64,000 nt of DNA from Plasmodium brasilianum (GCF_023973825.1 NW_027122924.1:207001-271000), one strand, 5' to 3'; shown: positions 24,319 through 35,910, numbered from the stretch's first letter. Notes: generated by a model from the sequence alone, not told the origin. Program-made: numbers and translations.

Positions 24319-24667
24319 ATTTCAGTACACCTGACCCCTTTTGCAGTTCTTTCTTAGAATCTCTTATGCTTTACCTTTTTTTTTTCCTGTTTTGTAGGAA
24401 TTCATAACGAAGTGTATAACTGCTTGAGATTGGTTATTAGCACCATGAAGAACAAATATAGAAAAGGGATGAAGTACCATTCCGAGGTGCTGGTCGGCCC
24501 GTTTGTGTTGGTTAGTTCCAGAGAGGGGAAGATTTTAACGATCATTCGTTAAACACTTACAACTGACATATATTTAATACCATTTTATTACAATTTCGTT
24601 GTAATTTTAACCATATTTTGATGCATTTTTTTTTTTAATTTTACAGGACTGCGTGCTTGAGGTTTAG
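21288..24667 (+). CDS. Large organellar helical-repeat protein with RAP-like C-terminal start
   Basis: Three exons proposed: 21288-24183, 24398-24510 and 24647-24667, about 1009 residues. Donors are GTAAAT and GTTAGT; acceptors are TTTGTAG and TTTACAG; phases are consistent. The N-terminus (MFLLNIVCKNKHELL, then RGQVRSYSNG) looks like a mitochondrial or apicoplast leader. Several ~35-residue helical units carry a shared pattern: SYYIIANALSKVD, VSCILNMFSKLN, KLVIVVHSLAKSN, ICNILYSMAKN, ISSIALSVVKLK and SIADFLFSISEKN. This is the signature of heptatricopeptide/OPR-like organellar RNA-binding proteins. The spliced C-terminus (YHSEVLVGPFVLDCVLEV) resembles the first strands of a RAP domain but stops early. 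A Glu-rich insert occurs near residues 182-196. The role is probably organellar rRNA or mRNA processing, which is inference. The last tiny exon is the least certain part. Confidence 0.8.
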
Positions 24668-25900
24668 GAAGAATCGTTTTTTCTTTTTTTTTTTTTATGT
24701 AAGATTTGATGAGATGTTTACCATTATATTTATTTTCTTCGACCTGTTAACACGGTCAAAGGAGTTATGCATACATTTATACATGTATGTGTATAAACAT
24801 GTGCGAATGTGGGCGTTGCACATGCATGTAGAAGTGAAAAACAAAACTAGGGCATCTTTAATTTTTTGGAAGTTATAAAAAAAAATTATCTTTTGTGTAA
24901 TGTATAACCCATAACATACATTCAATGTACAACCAGCAAGAAATGCGTAAAAATGATAAAAAGTTGAGAGTGCTAATGCACATATAAAATTGAAGAAAAA
25001 TAAGCAGAAAGATAAAAAATTATATGATCGACTGTGTTGAACTGTAAAATAGCTAACTGGGAAGGTTTGTCGAAAAAAAAAAAAAAAAAAAAAAAAAGAA
25101 CACACACAAACATAGAAAAGACTACGAATATATACATGCATACATACCCAATACTGGCGTACATATGTAGGTACACACAAATTTGTGTATAGGACAAAAA
25201 AAAAAAAATTAGCAAAGGGTAAAAAAGGCTTAGAGTACGTAGTGACTTACGTGTTAGTAATATACGGAAGGAGAACAACATAAAGATATATATTATATGA
25301 AGTGGATGTAAAATAGTTAAAAGGCTTTTTTTTTTTTCCTCCTTCTGGTTAAAGTAAATTCATTTCCATCTTTTTCTTTTTTGAACAAATAAGCAGAAAG
25401 TTTAAGCAAAACACAAAAAAAAAAAAATTATATATATATATATATATATATTCCTAATTGTGCTCTCCTTTAGTCAATAAGATAAAGACACAACATGAGG
25501 AGGTAAGAGGAGTAGGAGAGGGGTTATCATATAAGTTCCACCCCTCTCCCCCTCATAACTGTTATCGGATGGGTGAGAATAACAACTGTTCGTTGTTCTA
25601 CCAACTGTGTAACAAGTTGAGTACGTATGAAAACTTATTTGCAAAATTAAGTTCATTTTTTAGCACTTCAAAAGAATATGGACGTGATTAACATTTATAA
25701 TGGGATCAAGCTTTCATAAAATTAAATTTGCATGTACACTCCCCATTCTTATTATCATGCGAATGGTTATATGAATAGTCATGCGAATGGTCATATGAAT
25801 AGCTATGCGAATGGTCTTATGTATAGTCATGTGAATGGTATTATGTATAGTCGTATGGATAGCCATATGAATAGTCATAAAAATGTATGCGTTTTTGTTA
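24668..25900. other. Intergenic between two convergent genes
   Basis: Contains poly(dA) at 25074-25097, (TA)n at 25431-25450, a 12-bp array of CATATGAATAGT/CATGCGAATGGT (about 25740-25880), and a non-repetitive coding-like island at 25474-25691 that is listed separately. Confidence 0.5.
25474..25691 (+). CDS. Candidate small exon(s) of an unannotated gene
   Basis: An AT tract and the acceptor-like CTCTCCTTTAG precede an open segment reading NKIKTQHEE. A perfect donor context GAGGAG|GTAAGAGG follows. Downstream, an open frame reads NNNCSLFYQLCNKLSTYENL, then FAKLSSFFSTSKEYGRD and stop. The segment could be one exon, or two exons joined at HEE-LSTYENL. No upstream exon with a start was found. 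The composition (Cys, His, Pro, Gly) is unlike the neighbouring repeats. Function unknown; the segment may be a false positive. Confidence 0.25.
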
Positions 25901-26974
25901 CTACTTGAAATTTTCCTTTCTTTCATTTTTTTTTTTTCTTGATTTTTTTTTATGATTATTAGTAAGGATAATAACACTGGAACGGTTTAAAGCTCTCATT
26001 AGTTCTTTGCATGTTTTGATATGTGCACTCTGGCTGTTTACGTCCTTATGTTGTACCTTCATAGGGGAGTAGTTTTTAGCTCCCACTTCTTTCTGCATAC
26101 TCCATTTTTTAGGTAACAACTTATTACTTTTTTTAGGGTTCATAAGGGTATAAACACATTTCGAAAGGTGCGGACTATTTGTTGAATATCTTGAAAATTT
26201 TGATAAAATTTTTGGCATTTTTTCTTTTGAGCAGTTATATTTGGATGCATAATTTTGTGTACTTTTATTTTTTTGGCATTTGTTTTTTTTTTTTGCTTCT
26301 AATTTGTTTAAGACTGATATGGTATTGTGCGTATCGTCAATTAAGTTGTCGGGATTACTTCCACTGTTTTCCTTCTTCGTATTATTACTGTTTGTTCTTT
26401 CTAATATGTTCAAATTTTTCACCAAGGTATTATTCTCATATAAAAAGGTTCCTCTTCTTTTTTCATCATTTATATAATACGATAAGGAAGAGCTGTTCCT
26501 AGTACTTCTTTTTCCCTTTGTTGAAGTACCGCTAGAATGTGTTGAGCTGTTAGATAGCGCTTTTTCTCTGCCATAGATACACATAAATTTATTTTTATCG
26601 ATATAGTTTATCTTTTGCTCGTTACCCTTGTTAGTAGTACCATTCACTATGTTATGATGGTAAGTTTTGTTTTCACCATATTTTATTTTTTTTCTATCAT
26701 TCGGTAGACGTTTTGCTCTTGTGCCTTCTTTTTTAAGGATATTTAGGCTTGCGTTTTTGCTATTATTATTGTTATTTATATTTCGTTCATAAGACTGTAA
26801 GGTGTTTGTATTCTTGTTCTTATTTGAACAAATGTGCATACCTTTTTTTTGTTCTTTTTCTTTACAGCAGTAGTAGTAGTTATAATATGGATGTTTCGTT
26901 AAATGCAGTTTTAAATTTTTCTCTTTTTTTATCTTAGAATATGGAATAGTAAAATTTATTGAAATTTCTGAGAA

Positions 26975-27008
<34 letters not shown>

Positions 27009-27487
27009 CTTTCTTCTTCATTAGGCACCTGTTCTCTGATAATCTTCTCTGTAGTAGAATTTTTCTTTTCGTTTTTGTCGTCTTCTTCACAATTGACACT
27101 TTGTAAAATGCATATTTTTTCTTGATTAGTTCCTTTTAAAATGGATGAAGTATTGTTAACTTGTGTTTTTTTAACACGTTGTAACTTTGATAATTCTTTT
27201 TTTTGCTTCAAAAATGTGTAGGTGTGTTGTTGTATAGTTTTCTCTGAACATGGATTTAATAATGCAATTTTTTTTTTTTTTTTTTTTTTCCGCTTATTTC
27301 TGGTTATCTTTTCCATTTTTATTTTTTCTTTACTTTTTTCTTTTAATTGGTCAGACTGGGTTTTCTCTTCTTCTGTTTTCTTTTCCATTTTATGATAGCT
27401 TAATAAATCATGCTGACACTCATCCAGTTGTTTGGCTAGGTTAAATAATTTGAAATATTTTCTTTCAGAGGGTGTAGAGAGTCCCAT
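25901..27487 (-). CDS. Conserved-position basic protein of unknown function
   Basis: A single exon encodes 528 residues. The most protein-like part is the N-terminus (STPSERKYFKLFNLAKQLDE), followed by an extremely Lys-rich, low-complexity protein with two poly-Lys runs encoded by A tracts (about residues 66-73 and 161-170). Ser/Asn-rich stretches follow, and the end is strongly basic (about 515-528). No enzyme motif or membrane segment is seen. A disordered nucleic-acid-, tubulin- or membrane-binding protein is possible, but nothing decides it. The position matches PF3D7_1017700. The length depends on slippage-prone A runs, so reading-frame errors should be considered. Confidence 0.7.
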
Positions 27488-27763
27488 GGATGGATGCTTG
27501 TGCGTAATCTCATGTAAGATAAGGTTCTAAATGTGTGTGCGTTTATGTGCATATATATGCACATATATGTGTGTATAATGTATATATATATGTGTGTCCT
27601 TATATGTCCGTATTTATATGTCTGAATTTATATATTTGCATTTATATGTTTGTATTTTATTTATTTATACATTCTTACAGAGCCAAACGCATCAACGGAA
27701 AGGGATGTATAGAAATAGTCAAGAATAGATTGTGAATAAAAAGGGACATACAAATTGTGAATT

Positions 27764-27796
<33 letters not shown>

Positions 27797-29957
27797 TAGC
27801 CAAAATAAAAAAAAAAAAAAAATCTTAACAAATTGTTCTGATAAAACATGAAAAAACTTTTACGCTAAAAAGGACATGTTCTAATTATAGGTGAAAAAAC
27901 GGGGTGGTTCGTATTTTCAAAATATTTGCATAAACGTTTATAAATAATTAATTAGCGGTGTTTAGCACACTTGGTTCAATAAAAAAAGGTAAATAATGCA
28001 TGTATATAAGTGCACATGTACATGTGTGCTTGGAGGTACGTGTATCTATATATATTTCTATCTATATATATTTCCATATATATATACATATATATGACGC
28101 ATATAATTACGTGAACCTTACGTCTATGTATAGGCTTGTACTTATGCATATACACGTATGGGTGAGACTTATAAGGAGAAGGGGCATATTCGAATAAATT
28201 TAAAATATCACGTAGATCATTTTATTGGGGAAACTGTGCAAGGGAAAATAAAGAACCATTTTACAAAAAAGGGAAACATACAAATGTAAGCATATAAATG
28301 TAAACGCGTGAACATAAACATATGAATATAAACATATGAACATAAACATATGAATATATATATATATATATATATATACATATGTACGTACATACATATG
28401 TAAGTGCGTGTAACTGCCAAATCGTACCTTCTTCTGCGATGTTATAGAAAAAGTAGGAAACTATAAAATGACAGCATATAACATAAATTCAAAAAAAAAA
28501 AGCATAATTGTGCGTTGTTACTTATATGTAAACGTCTTTTTAGTTTAACTTTTGGTGGATCAAAAAATGAGTGTAAAATAGGCACGTTGCATGAGCATTT
28601 ATACACATGTGTGTACTTATATATTATAAATAAATATATGTATACATACATATACGCATACACATGAGCATACACACACACATACACATACGCACATGCA
28701 TATAAGCGCGTACATACACACATATGCGCATTTCTTACATGTAGGAAAATTCCAACCACAAATGCGTAAGAACATAATACAAACGCTTGCACCATTTACC
28801 ATCCGCCCCCCACCACTTGAGGAGGGAAGAAAAATAAACGTATACTTTTAAGATACACGTTAACAAAAAATTATTTGAAAAATGTACACATCAATTTTTA
28901 GGAAAAAAAAAAATAAAAAATATATAAACATAAAATAAATAAAATAAAATAAAATAAAATACGTAAAATAAAATACGTAAAATAAAATAAGTAAAATAAA
29001 ATAAGTAACATAAAATAAGTAACATAAAATAAGTAGAATAAAATAAGTAAAATAAATTAAGTAGAATAAAATATGTAAAATAAATTAGGTAGAATAAAAT
29101 AAGTAAAATTATAAAATTTAAATTCCTTAACAAATAAACAAAAAAATTTCTTTCGATTAAGACTTGCATTATAATCGAATAAAGTTTGCTTTTCTGAAAA
29201 TTTAATAAAGCCCATTATTTTGTAACTTATACTTTTTCTATATTTTTTTTTTTTTTTCTTGAGCCCAAGATTTTTACTTGGTTATACCGCATGTGAGAGC
29301 TCCATGTGTGCTAAATATATTACACATATAAATTTACACACTTACGAGTATAAAATATAAATAAATAAATAAATATATATATATATATATATATGCCTTT
29401 AAATTACTTCTGACTTCTCACAAACAAGTGAAAAAAAAGGGGGCAAAACTTGTTTGCAAAGGGACAAGTAGAATGATCTTAAGTAATTTACAAAAACAAA
29501 TGCAAGCTGTTACACATGGAAAAAGTCCACAAAAAATTTTACTGTGCTTATGATTAAGACATGCACAAAAGAAGAAAAGACGTAGCTTTATTACACTTCG
29601 TTTTACTTAATTATACTTCGCTTTACTTTATTATACTTCGCTTTATTATACTTCGCTTTATTATACTTCGCTTTACTTTATTTTGCTTTATTTTCCCCAT
29701 CCCCCAGTTCATCTGCTTCCCTAAAATGGAGTATATACCTAGTACTTTTGGAATATCCTTCCACAGAGATAATCAAAGCATAGCTAATGGAAGAGATGGT
29801 ACCTAACACTTAATTTTTAATACTTAAAAATTTGTAGTACTTGACATGGTTATTAAGTAGTAATGTACGGAATTTTTGTTTTTCTTTGTTGTACTTTTTT
29901 TGCTGTGTCGTACATTTTTTTTTTTTTTTTTTTTTTCTTTTTTCATTTTTCGCATGG
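27488..29957. other. Intergenic with microsatellites
   Basis: Includes TA/TG-rich blocks (27540-27660, 28010-28110, 28345-28400, 28620-28720), poly(dT) at 27767-27793, a 15-bp AAATAAAATAAGT-type array (28915-29110) and a TTATACTTCGCTTTAC array (29588-29690). A non-repetitive segment at 29700-29815 is open in both directions but is not assignable. It covers the 5' region of the basic protein gene and 3' region of the ING-like gene. Confidence 0.5.
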
Positions 29958-32003
29958 CTATGCATCCCTAGCTTCTGAACTGCCTACACAGTTGTCATCT
30001 TTTGGTTTTCCCATTTCATACTTAATATAATCTTCGTTTCTTTTTTTTTCATCATATTTATTTGGCATATCCAATGAGGGAGAATTCTCCTTTAAAGGAT
30101 CACTAGTGCAGTTACTTCCTGTATGATCCACAGTGTTGTCCTTATTTTCTGCATTTAATGCGGTTACATTCGTTTCGTTTGAGTATTTATTTTTGTCAGT
30201 TTGTTGGTTTGACTTCATTTTATTATTGCCACTAATATTATTTGCAATATTTCCTTCATTTCCGCTATTACCACTATTGTGCTCATTCTTATCACTTATG
30301 TTTTTTCGAAGCTTACTGGTGAGACTATTTTGTGCCTTGCTTTTTTTTGCCTTTTTCGTCCTCTTATTTTTTTCTGCATTATATGGGTTATACTCCTCAT
30401 CATACTTTACTGAATGTTTTCTGCCTGTGCTTTTACTTGTAGCATTGTCATTTTCATCATCTTTCGTTCTTTCCAAATCGAATAAATCGTACTGGTAGTT
30501 GGTACTGGAAAAGTTAAAAGTAGAGTTCGCGTTAGCAGTAGCACTCGCACTGGCATTACCACTAGCATTAGCATTAGCATTAGCAGTAGCAGTAGCAGTT
30601 GCAGTTGCACTGGCTCCGTTTGTGTAGCTACTACGATACTTCAAATTATTATGTTCTTCCATTTCAGAATGAAGATTTTTACTTTTGCTTGAATTGTAAA
30701 AGTATGGAGGTGTTTCCCCATTCATTTCCATCTCAGTAAATAATTTATCATATTGATTTTTTAATTTTTCATAATTATTTTTTATCATATACGATATTTG
30801 ATTGTTTATACATATTTTTTCTCTTAACAATGCCATACACTGTTCTCTATCATGCATGATTTCGTTTAGGTATTCATTTAATTCTGTTTCATTAAATACG
30901 GTACGCGGTTTCTTAATCTCACATGTACCTTCTTCATCATCGGAATTACCTTTGTGTGTGTGTTCCTCCATTTTTATGTAAGTCAAGGTAGTCGCATTGT
31001 TATTTTGTTCCCTATTGTTTTTATGTTCCCTCTCTTTTTTAACTTTTCTATGTTCACTACTGTTTAACGCTGATTCGAATGATCTCACTTTTTGTGAACC
31101 CGTACTTGCTACACTATCATACTCCCCTTTCGTTTCTCCCTCCCTATAACGATTATTATTACCGCTAATGTTATTACCGCTAATGTTATTACCGCTAGTG
31201 TTATTACCGCTAGTGTTATTACCGCTAGTGTTATTACCGCTAGTGTTATTACCGCTAGTGTTATTACCTCTATCGTTATTACCGTCATCGTTATTGTCGT
31301 AGTTATCCACGTGACTGGCATATTCGGACTTCACCTGTACCTCGTCCTTTCCATACTCATCCAGTATTTCCTCCTTTACAATAACTAATTTCACATTTGT
31401 TTTTGCATTACAGTAGTTATCAATACCCAAGGTAGGCAATGCAGCTGAAGGTTCAAGACTATCACCCATAACAGCGCTATCTTTTTTATTCTGTGCATTT
31501 TCTTTTAATATGACATAAGAAGATATGGATGTTGCTTCATTATTACAATTTTTGTTCTTCTTCCTTTGTATAGTAATATCTTCTGTGTTTACACTTCCTT
31601 CATTTGATCCCGTTTTTCCTTTATTTTTTTTTTCAGAAAAATGATGATCACTTTTGGATAGATCAAGGAGAACATCTCGTTTATTTCCATCTTTGTCTTG
31701 TTCTATCATTACATTCATAGCAACAGCGGCAGTAGACGAACCGTTATTCCTACTTACATATTCATTGAGGGAGTCCGATTCTGCATTCGACTCTACATTG
31801 TTATTATGTTTGTTAGAGTATTTTTCTAATTTAACCTTATGAATATAGTTTAAGTTTTCTAAATATAATTCTTCTTTTTCTTGAATCGTTTTATTAATGT
31901 CATATTCCTTTTTGTCAAGTTCTTTCATCAAGAAAAGTAGTCTATGTAAATATCCCGTTAGATGAAAAACACTGTCCATAAACACATGAAGTGAGTCCGA
32001 CAT
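29958..32003 (-). CDS. ING-domain-like nuclear protein with large low-complexity insert
   Basis: A single exon encodes 681 residues. Residues 1-60 (HVFMDSVFHLTGYLHRLLFL, then MKELDKKEYDINKTIQEKEE) fit the first helix pair of the ING N-terminal domain. Residues about 368-430 (ETELNEYLNEIMHDREQCMA, then a long heptad helix to TEMEMNGETPPYF) fit its second coiled-coil half. An Asn/Ser/Asp-rich insert with NTSGN repeats separates them. ING proteins are subunits of histone acetyltransferase or deacetylase complexes and usually end in a PHD finger. None is visible in this ORF or just downstream; the C-terminal part is basic (KNKRTKKAKKSKAQ) and then Asn/Ser-rich. An Ala/Asn/Ser repeat lies at about 467-492. 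A nuclear chromatin role is an inference from this resemblance. The position matches PF3D7_1017600. Confidence 0.75.
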   Translation of the reverse strand: MSDSLHVFMDSVFHLTGYLHRLLFLMKELDKKEYDINKTIQEKEELYLENLNYIHKVKLEKYSNKHNNNVESNAESDSLNEYVSRNNGSSTAAVAMNVMIEQDKDGNKRDVLLDLSKSDHHFSEKKNKGKTGSNEGSVNTEDITIQRKKNKNCNNEATSISSYVILKENAQNKKDSAVMGDSLEPSAALPTLGIDNYCNAKTNVKLVIVKEEILDEYGKDEVQVKSEYASHVDNYDNNDDGNNDRGNNTSGNNTSGNNTSGNNTSGNNTSGNNISGNNISGNNNRYREGETKGEYDSVASTGSQKVRSFESALNSSEHRKVKKEREHKNNREQNNNATTLTYIKMEEHTHKGNSDDEEGTCEIKKPRTVFNETELNEYLNEIMHDREQCMALLREKICINNQISYMIKNNYEKLKNQYDKLFTEMEMNGETPPYFYNSSKSKNLHSEMEEHNNLKYRSSYTNGASATATATATANANANASGNASASATANANSTFNFSSTNYQYDLFDLERTKDDENDNATSKSTGRKHSVKYDEEYNPYNAEKNKRTKKAKKSKAQNSLTSKLRKNISDKNEHNSGNSGNEGNIANNISGNNKMKSNQQTDKNKYSNETNVTALNAENKDNTVDHTGSNCTSDPLKENSPSLDMPNKYDEKKRNEDYIKYEMGKPKDDNCVGSSEARDA
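31155..31290 (-). repeat. 15-bp coding repeat (NTSGN/NISGN)
   Basis: About eight units, read on the plus strand as GTTATTACCGCTAGT, encode GNNTS/GNNIS within the insert of the ING-like protein. Confidence 0.85.
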
Positions 32004-32409
32004 TGTAATATTCTTTTCTTTTTCTCATTATTTTTTGCCGTCCGACAGTTAGCATTAGGTGTGCATCAATGTGGGAAGTGTATACAATGTTACTCGAGTT
32101 AGTCGTGTTAGTCGTGTTAGTCGTGTTAGTCGTGTTAGTCGTGTTAGTCGTGTTAGTCGTGTTAGTCCTGTTAGTCCTGTTAGAAGCGTACGAATACTCT
32201 TCAATATGAACGAATTAAACTATTCAAAAAAGGTAGGTGTAAATATATATAACTAGATTTCACATATAACCATTTCAAAAGCATTTGCTTAATATATGAA
32301 CTGCGATGACTATTATATGTGTGCAATAGTAGGTATTGGCAGCTGATATATGTATGGCCTTTCCGTTATAGGTCAAAGATTTGCACATGAGAACAGGTAT
32401 ACGTTGATA

Positions 32410-32790
32410 TGTGCATGTTTATGTGTGTGTATGTATATATATGTGTGTATGTATATATATGTGTGCATGTATATATATGTGTGTAAGTATATATATGTGT
32501 GTATGTATATATATGTGTGTATTTATATATATGTGTGTATGTATATATATGTGTGTATGTATATATATGGGTGCATGTATATATATGTGTGTATGTATAT
32601 ATATGTGTACATGTATATATATGTGTGTATGTATATATATGTGTGTATGTATATATATGTGTGTATATATATATATGTGTGTATGTATATATATGTGTGT
32701 ATGTATATATATGTGTGTATGTATATATATGTGTGTATGTATATATATGTGTGTATTTATATATATGTGTACATGTATGTGTTTGTTTAT
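32410..32790. repeat. 18-bp array GTGTGTATGTATATATAT
   Basis: About twenty near-identical units with single-base variants. Alternating purine/pyrimidine throughout. It yields stop-free ORFs on both strands (YICVYV and THIYTY repeats), which are artefacts. Confidence 0.95.
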
Positions 32791-33698
32791 ATGTAAGCTT
32801 ATGCACTACTTTAATGCCACTACCTCACGCCCGGTCCTTCATATTTTTGCACACGCACAGAGCAGGATCTACTAAAGATAAAATTCTTATATAAATTTCA
32901 TTACCACCCTTTTACCCTCTTACACTTTCTACAATTGTAATTTTATCTAAATTTAATTTTGCTACTCCAGTAGTAACTCTGTTCTTAACACTAGTCCTAA
33001 CACTGATTCTTGCTCTAATCTCTATTATTTTGTACCTGTACTTATGCAACTCTTCCCCTTCTGCAATTTCTCTTTTTTTTTCCCTCTACTACTTTCTTGT
33101 TAATGTACAGTTCTATAACTATTACAATATGGTTAACTGCCTTTCTTAAAATAGGATGTATTTTAATTTTATAAAATTTAAATCTCTATAATTTGAATAT
33201 CTAAAATTATAATTTTTTTTTTTTATTTTTACAATATCCCTAACGAATAGAACACAACCCCCCCCCCACTTATATTTCGAGATCGTTTCGCTTAATGTTT
33301 AACAAAATTATTATTTCTCAAAAAAAAAAAAAAAAAATAAATAAATAAAAATAAATAAGGGGATAAACAATTACGCAAACGAATAAATAAGCATATACAC
33401 GAGTACGGAGCATTCCCTTTTAAATTCATAATTTTTTTCTTCATTATATTTTGTAGTAATGGTGGAAAAAAGGAAGTACTCCCTTGTTTTTTCATTTTTT
33501 ATTTTCTTATTTTATTATTTTTTTCTTCTTTTTTTTTTTTTTTGCTTTTATTTTATTTTTTTTTAATATCGAATTTGTTCTGTCCTCCCCAAAGTGGTAT
33601 TACATGAGCAATTTAATCATTTTATTGAAAAAAATATATACATGCATATTCGTACGTATGTATATGTATGGACGTGTGTATATGGGTGTAAGTACGCA

Positions 33699-33752
<54 letters not shown>

Positions 33753-34303
33753 ATAAAGATGCATAGTAGCATAGGACTACGTAGCAGGAATGCAATTACT
33801 TTGCAATGGTACAACAACGTTCATTTTGAAAGAGACCAAAAAAAAGGAAGTTGACGATTAGATTTTAAATGTAAAGACACGTAGATGAAATTTCCATAAC
33901 CACAAAGGACAAAAAAAAGGAAAAAAGAAAAAGGTGAAAGGGGAAATGAAAAAATGATCAAATAACAAAATAATAAAATAATAAAGTAGCAAAATAACAA
34001 AATAGAACAGAATAAAACGCAATAAAATAATTATTCTAGTGCGTGCACGTACATGTATATAATACTGCTATAAAACTTGTATGTCTAAGATGCTCTACAA
34101 AATGAGGCTTAAAAAGCATATTTAATCAGTAAAGTTTCTCTACATAATTCAAACGTATTATGCATACTGTTAGTTGCAGGTTATGAACTCTGGGCATATG
34201 TTTACACTAATCAAAGCTCAAGGGAGGAGTTACATAAATATATAGTCAGACTACGCACATAAAGGAATATACATACGTACATACATGTATATATACTTAT
34301 ATA

Positions 34304-34340
<37 letters not shown>

Positions 34341-34500
34341 GATATAATGTTAAAAAATTCAAAGAGCATTTACTACGTACTGCATTTTTTTTTTTTTTTT
34401 TAAATATAAGCTGAGAAGGTATTATTTAAACCTCAAAAAAAAGGAAAAAATGAAATAAAAAAGAATTTTTCAGTTCTTAATTATTGTGAAAAATCTAAGT

Positions 34501-34511
34501 TTTTTTTTTTT

Positions 34512-34575
<64 letters not shown>

Positions 34576-34735
34576 CTCTTATTTTTATTTTTTTTTTTTT
34601 TATTTTCTCTTATTTTTTATTTTTATTTTTTTTTATTTTCTCTTATTTTTTATTTTTATTTTTTTTTATTTTCTCTTATTTTTTATTTTTATTTTTTTTT
34701 ATTTTCTCTTATTTTTTATTTTTATTTTTTTATTG
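34501..34735. repeat. Poly(dT) tracts followed by 32-bp T-rich repeat
   Basis: T23, C, then T51 uninterrupted (34525-34575). These are followed by about four units of TATTTTCTCTTATTTTTTAT with T-run spacers. Confidence 0.9.
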
Positions 34736-35376
34736 ATGATAAAATGACTAAGAAAAATGCAAAGAGTCAGAAGCAGATAGGGAAAAAAGAAGAGGGTAAA
34801 AAATGAGATGTGGGCCCTTTCTGAGGGGAGGGAAAGCTTAAAATAGTATGTTGTTCATATAGGCATACATTAACAAACCACATATGAGGTATAAATGTAT
34901 ATATATAATATAAACGTACATACGTTTTATACGTATTGTACATATTTGTTCATTCGTTCGTTTTTCTTTTTTTTTTTTTCTCATTTGCAAAAAACGGAAA
35001 ACTGGGGTATTTAGGGAATTAAACAGAATTTAATATTTTTTTTAATTTGCCTATTTAAAAAGAAAGGATAAAACGTATGAATTTGCCTTTGAGGTAAATT
35101 ATTATATTTGTTCAACATGTTTTGCCATGTTTTGCCATGTTTTGCCATATTTTACTTTTATACTTTTTTGTTTTTTAAATTTAGCGAAAGGAATAATAAA
35201 ATTGCGGGGGTTTTCCATCCGTGCAATTTTTAAAAGTGAACAAGAAGAAAAATCTCTATTTTTTTTTTTTCCTTTTTAAGAAAATAAACAAACTCGACTT
35301 GGTTTAATTTAATTTAATTTAAATTTAATTCACGCAGAAATTAACAGATGAAAAATGTTCTTCTATTTCAGAATAG

Positions 35377-35910
35377 GGAGGTCTAGTTCAAAACTCTGTT
35401 GAATGCGACCCAGATACTATTAAGCGTGTTGAGTACATATGTACATAACATAAACAGATATAATATATGTGGGTATATATCCGTGTAACTGTACGTTTAC
35501 CTGAACATGTAAAATTGAACAAGCATTCATTAAGGACATACGTATATGCGCGAATAATAGGAGGATGAATGGTACTCAGTTAAATGTGCCTTGAGCAAAA
35601 GCATATTTTATTATTTTCTTCTTTAATTACGACTGAAATTTTTTTTTTTTTTTTTTAATAATTTTTTAATAACAAAATTGCAAGAGACACAAAGGTTTAT
35701 GATGTTTTTACGTATTTATATGATCGCACATAGTTAATTCGAATATTTTTATTGTATGATTTAGTGGAGGAGCTAGATGGAAGGAACATAAAATTATATG
35801 ATTATTTATTATTTTCGTATATGGAAAGGAAATTATTTCAACTACCTCCACCTTACTTCCGTTACTATGCTTCCCTCGCATTATGTCCATCACATCATTT
35901 CCTTTACTAA
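35377..35910 (+). CDS. Candidate small multi-exon gene, weak TFB5 (TFIIH subunit)-like pattern
   Basis: Three proposed exons. Exon 35377-35425 follows a TTCTATTTCAGAATAG acceptor and encodes GGLVQNSVECDPDTIK. Exon 35685-35711 encodes the TQRFMMFL part. Exon 35765-35910 follows TGTATGATTTAG and encodes LEELDGRNIKLYDYLLFSYM, then ERKLFQLPPPYFRYY to a stop. Phases fit across both junctions. TFB5/TTDA proteins show G[AV]LV-x-CDP-x2-K followed by F[IV][IL]-x-[ED][IL]DD[TS]H-[LV], and the joined product follows that order, although DDTH is replaced by DGRN. TFB5 is a ~70-residue TFIIH subunit used in nucleotide-excision repair. The initiating exon was not found: an ATG ORF at 34744-34795 (MTKKNAKSQKQIGKKEE) does not join in frame. 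The last exon may end earlier at a GTATATGG donor. Speculative. Confidence 0.3.

Larger units (their letters stand above)
32004..34743. other. Long intergenic stretch with several arrays
   Basis: Upstream of the ING-like gene. It holds a GTTAGTCGT 9-bp array (32092-32180), the 18-bp GTGTGTATGTATATATAT array (about 32410-32790), (TA)n at 33702-33750, poly(dT) tracts and a 32-bp T-rich array (34575-34735). Non-repetitive stretches at 33755-33860 (short ORF starting [11 protein letters not shown]) and 34040-34260 contain nothing I can assign. Confidence 0.5.

Noticed and set aside
32350..32894. Overlapping ORFs of 130-154 codons on both strands
   Set aside because: Products of the 18-bp GTGTGTATGTATATATAT array; no complex sequence.
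34486..34806. 106-codon ORF beginning with poly-Phe
   Set aside because: It runs through the T51 tract and T-rich repeat; only the last codons (from 34744) are of normal complexity.
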